From: Platynereis dumerilii
Lineage: Eukaryota; Annelida; Polychaeta; Phyllodocida; Nereididae
DNA length: 64,000 nt
Assembly: GCA_026936325.1 (NCBI GenBank)
Contig: JAPTHN010000089.1
Coordinates: 186,001-250,000 of the forward strand
Direction of reading: 5' to 3'
Part shown: positions 60,560 through 64,000 of the stretch, piece after piece
How the letters are laid out: every line of letters begins with the position of its first letter
Numbering within the stretch: the stretch's first letter is position 1
The notes under the pieces: model-generated
Database searches by the model: none
Told to the model about the DNA's origin: nothing
Seen by the model: the letters and a program-made list of their open reading frames with translations, nothing else
Translations under genes and position numbers: made by a program

Positions 60560-62619
60560 GTAAGAACATCTTTTAGTGTGTTTCTTTAAGACCTGTTGAG
60601 ATTTTGCTTTGGAGCCAGTTGATATACTTGTAGAATCTCAACAATTGATTTAGGTAACAATGAGGTGCTTCATTGATTAGACCTTGGTTGTCTTTAACTG
60701 TGCTCTTGTTTTCTTCAGGGACCTCTTTTACTTGCAAGGTTTCTTGGGACTTAAGAAGCCTTACAAATTTGCTTTGGCTGGTCTGCTTATCTAACTAAGC
60801 TCTAAGCTCTTCTTTCCTTTCCCAACCCTACATCTTCTATTCTCCGTGCATCAATAGCATAACCAGAATATTGCTGACTATAGTGCCCCTACTGCGGCAT
60901 CTGTCTTCCTTCATCTATTGCTTACACTCTTGAAACAACTCCTTTGCCGGAGTCTACCCTGAGACTGCTTATTAGCAGAGAACTGTGGTGGAAGGGGCAC
61001 CATGCATTGTCTGCTAAAGATTCTGCTTTTCTTCCTGTCTGCTCCTATCGATTCTGTTTCTTTGCACAATAGATACGTCAGTGTCCGAAGTGTGCCAAGG
61101 GTGCGAAAGAGAGGATTGTGTTGTCAAACGGAAAAATAGAAACGAAAAGAAAGCTAGATTTCTTACTTGACAGTCTTTGCCCTTGAAACCACAGAGAATT
61201 AAGCATAAGATTGCTTCTTTGCTGATTATTTCATTGATAACTTGTTTACTGAAAAAGAAAAGGTGCATTATGCAAAGGCATGCATTCGATTAAGATTTTT
61301 TAACAATTTAAATTGTCTCCTCATAACTGTTTTGAAGTTAGGTCAAAGTGCAAATTTGAAAAAGTCGTTTCTCATTTATTGAGCTACCATTTGGCTTGCT
61401 TACACCTCAGACTTACACTCAGAAGATGAAACTAAGTTTAAGTGGACGTCCTTTGGGACTGCTTTGCAATTTAAAGGAGTAAATGTCCTTAATGGTAACT
61501 CATATCCAGTTGTCAGAATCTTAATGAGACTTGACAAGTTGAAGAGAGTGTCTGAGACAAGTGCTGTCAAGAACACTTACTACCCTGGAACCTAAGTAAT
61601 GAAGCCATCTCGTGTATATATTGTGCTTGTGACCCATCGTTTACTCAGAAATTGGCTAATTTGCGTTTGCATGTGAGGATAAATGCGGCATCCAGCACAG
61701 CGCTTCCATAACCCGAACGATACATATAAATGGTATGCAGCAATTTTGGTAGGTTTTCTTGATGGTCAGTCGTTTTCCTGGGAGAACTCCATGAAGGAAT
61801 TTTTGTTCAAATCAATATCAATGGTGTGTCTGAGAAACAAGAAACTAAAGGTATCAGTGTGGGAGATATATCAAACACTTGTTACTGGCTTGCTGTCATT
61901 AGTGTCAATTGTCACCTTTGTGAAGAATTATTAATAAACTCTCACTCTGTGCTGTAATTATCTTTCTCTTTGCACTGTCTTGGTCTGATCCTAATTGGTG
62001 CACCCTTTGCCTTATTAGCTTTTAGTTCTTTGTACTTTATAGTGGCTGGGTAATACCAGAAATGGCTGTGAGCCAAATGCACCTGTTGTAGTGTCTTGTG
62101 TTGGGTTACATGACTCTTTGATTCTTGCTAATGACTTGGTCTAGACGCTGAAGCCTTTGTGATTCCAAAACGCAGACATTATTGCCTAAGAAGTACACTT
62201 TATACTTTATCGTTCTACTTATTGCTTTTTTTGATCATGGTTTCTCATCTTTATAGCAAGGAACTTGGCTGCACGTATCATAACTATTTGTTTTTGGATA
62301 GCGCAGTTCTCTTGTCACTCAAGATAATTTTCGTTAACATTACACAAACAATTTTAACAAATTTGCAAAATCTTATCTATTTTCCCATAAGATGTGCTGC
62401 ATGCCAAGATTTTGAAACTTCAATATTCAAAGGACATGAAAATAACTTGCTTCCATCTATGGAAAAACCTCGAAGGTATGATTGTGATCATAAATTCTGT
62501 CTCCAAATGGTTTGGCTTAGACTTTGAGGCATTTAGGAAAGATGTTTTATCTATGTTTGTGGAGGTCTTTTTAAATTTTGATTAGTCCTTACCTTGTTAC
62601 TTAATCCTTGAGCTTTTCT

Positions 62620-62826
62620 TCATTGAATCATATCTTGTGAGCGATATCTCTTTCGCCTTGGCTTCAATCCGTGACACGATTTCGAAGGGACGTTTGACTT
62701 TTCCTTGGGTGATCCTTCAGTGATCCTTCGGTCTTCCTCCTTTCTTCTTGGCCTTCTGCAGCCCTTGGCTTTTAATGATTGATGCCTCAAAGGAATTGAG
62801 AGTGGTATGGGTGTGATGTTAGTCAA
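62620..62826 (-). other. Basic minus-strand open frame inside the duplicated intron, copy 2
   Basis: Counterpart of 57447-57653, with the same start and end residues and the same length. The middle differs (RRKEEDRRITEGSPKE) because of an insertion of about 11-12 bases and a deletion of similar size nearby. In the alternative frame the indels break the reading, so evidence for real coding is weak. Confidence 0.2.
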
Positions 62827-64000
62827 TTGAGCTGTTTGAGCTGGAGTAATTCAAGGACTTCTTCTGTCACCTGTCATTCTGTTGGAGGTTTTCTTAGAGA
62901 TTAAGGAACTATGTCATTCTTGAAGGGAATAGAATCTTGCCTCTGGGCTCTCTGAATGTAGATGTATGGGATGGGAAGTGCCATAAAAAAGGTTTAGATT
63001 TGATGTTTATGTATATGCCTTGGGAATTAGCAGTTATGTTCAATATCAAACATATCTGAACAGAGATGAAAGGAGCTTTAAAAGTGTAGAATATATTGCA
63101 AATACGAAATGATAGCAATTCAAAGGACTACACAGTGTCGATGATCGACGTAAATTTAATGCGTTATCATATTGTAGCATTCTATTCTTATAAAGAGATC
63201 TCTGAGACATATTTCACTCCATCTGAAGAGCCTATGATGCATTAGATAGAATTAAATCTGACCCAACCAGATATTCAAATGGTTCTCTCACATAGATAAC
63301 AATCATAGCATATATCTTTTCATAAGCATCCCTGTAGTGTAGGGTACATATTTTCTGAGATTATAGCATACTTAAAAAAATTAATGGGAAATGTTGATGG
63401 TCAATGACCTAGGCAAATTACCTTGGCAGATCAATTGACCTTAGGGTAGTGGTCACGTGTTTCTCCTGAGAAATGTGCATCTTGCATGGTATGTCCAATA
63501 TTGGCTGAGCTTGGCTGGGTATTTGTGTGAAAAATGAAGTACTATGTATTCAGTGAAGGTGCCTTGCAAATAAGGAAATATTGAATGCAGACCTTGCAAC
63601 TTCCCAACATTTTAAGGCAAGACAAAATATATGGGTGGCACTATTTACTATTAGGAAACCTTTGTGATATATTATTATTTGAAAAAAAAATCTTCTGCAA
63701 AAACGAAAATGAAAAGTGTCTTAACTTCACTTCATCTGCAAACTTATATAAGTTGGATGTTTAGACTCAAAATTTTTGTAACTGCTTTTTTTTGACAAAA
63801 TACTTATGTATAGCTCAGGTTTCCATGGTAACAATCTACTTCAGTATCTCATTTATTTGGAAATATATGGTTTCCCTTTGTGCAGATCAACTCAGAGACC
63901 TTAGCTATCTGAAAATTCTTTTATGAACAGAAACACCGTTGTATCAGTTTACTGATCAATATCTTCACACAGCTTATTAAGTCATATTGGGATACATAAG

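Larger units (their letters stand above)
60433..64000. repeat. Tandem segmental duplication, copy 2 (runs off the window)
   Basis: Partner of 55289-58820. It carries the second exon copy at its 5' edge, then matching intron. Differences are scattered substitutions and short indels (for example around 61440-61480 and 62715-62750). The end of the homology is not reached in this window, so the full unit may be about 5.1 kb or larger. Confidence 0.9.

Noticed and set aside
61683-61934. 83-codon plus frame with a hydrophobic end (TGLLSLVSIVTFVKNY)
   Set aside because: In the duplicate at about 56500-56760 the N-terminal half is not open and the sequence there diverges like intron.
1-64000. CRISPR array, bacterial operons, rRNA genes, retroviral or Polinton-like elements
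   Set aside because: Repeats are long tandem blocks or minisatellites without unique spacers. No rRNA landmarks, and no capsid, integrase or reverse-transcriptase motifs were seen in any frame.

Overview
This is AT-rich, intron- and repeat-rich animal DNA with no operon-like coding. The organism cannot be fixed from the sequence. GT-AG splice sites, a tRNA-derived SINE ending in (CAAA)n, hAT-type MITEs and a fold-back element with subrepeated arms suggest a marine invertebrate, perhaps an echinoderm or a relative (inference, low confidence). Most open frames here are chance readings of repeats.

Region 1 (1-27.6 kb) is a complex segmental array built from two block types, both called here by shared landmarks. 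Short blocks of about 2.7 kb lie at 1-1.7, 4.5-6.6, 7.4-16.2 (interrupted), 16.4-18.9, 19.2-21.6 and, as a fragment, 24.1-24.9 kb. Long blocks of about 2.4-2.7 kb lie at 1.8-4.3, 21.7-24.1 and 24.9-27.5 kb; each carries a long pyrimidine tract followed by a G-run. One short block is split by a 6.3-kb non-autonomous fold-back transposon (7758-14087). Its arms consist of ~365-bp subrepeats carrying about sixteen perfect AGGTCA-A-AGGTCA (DR1, nuclear-receptor type) sites. The fold-back element itself holds a hAT-like MITE with a perfect 8-bp target duplication and a truncated SINE. A second hAT-like MITE sits at 741-911.

Region 2 (28-35.8 kb) holds the clearest coding sequence: plus-strand exons at 28174-28544 and 32697-32987, separated by introns carrying a full SINE with a 14-bp target duplication, minisatellites, a candidate TA-flanked MITE and tRNA-like SINE heads. 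Region 3 (35.8-48.3 kb) is a second, independent tandem array of five ~2.4-2.8-kb units. Region 4 (48.3-54.9 kb) is mostly non-coding, with a 21-bp minisatellite resembling telomere repeat (49.1-49.4 kb) and a perfect 10-bp satellite (52.1-52.2 kb).

Region 5 (54.9-64 kb) carries a GC-rich exon ending at 55427. Its 3' part plus at least 3.5 kb of following intron is duplicated about 5.13 kb downstream (exon ending at 60559), giving two near-identical alternative exons with the same donor and phase. The exons appear to belong to one large plus-strand gene, or to several alternative 5' ends of it. The encoded parts are basic, Ser-rich, probably disordered N-terminal segments. No catalytic or structural domain lies in the window, so the gene's identity is open; an MCTP-like C2/transmembrane protein is only a weak guess.
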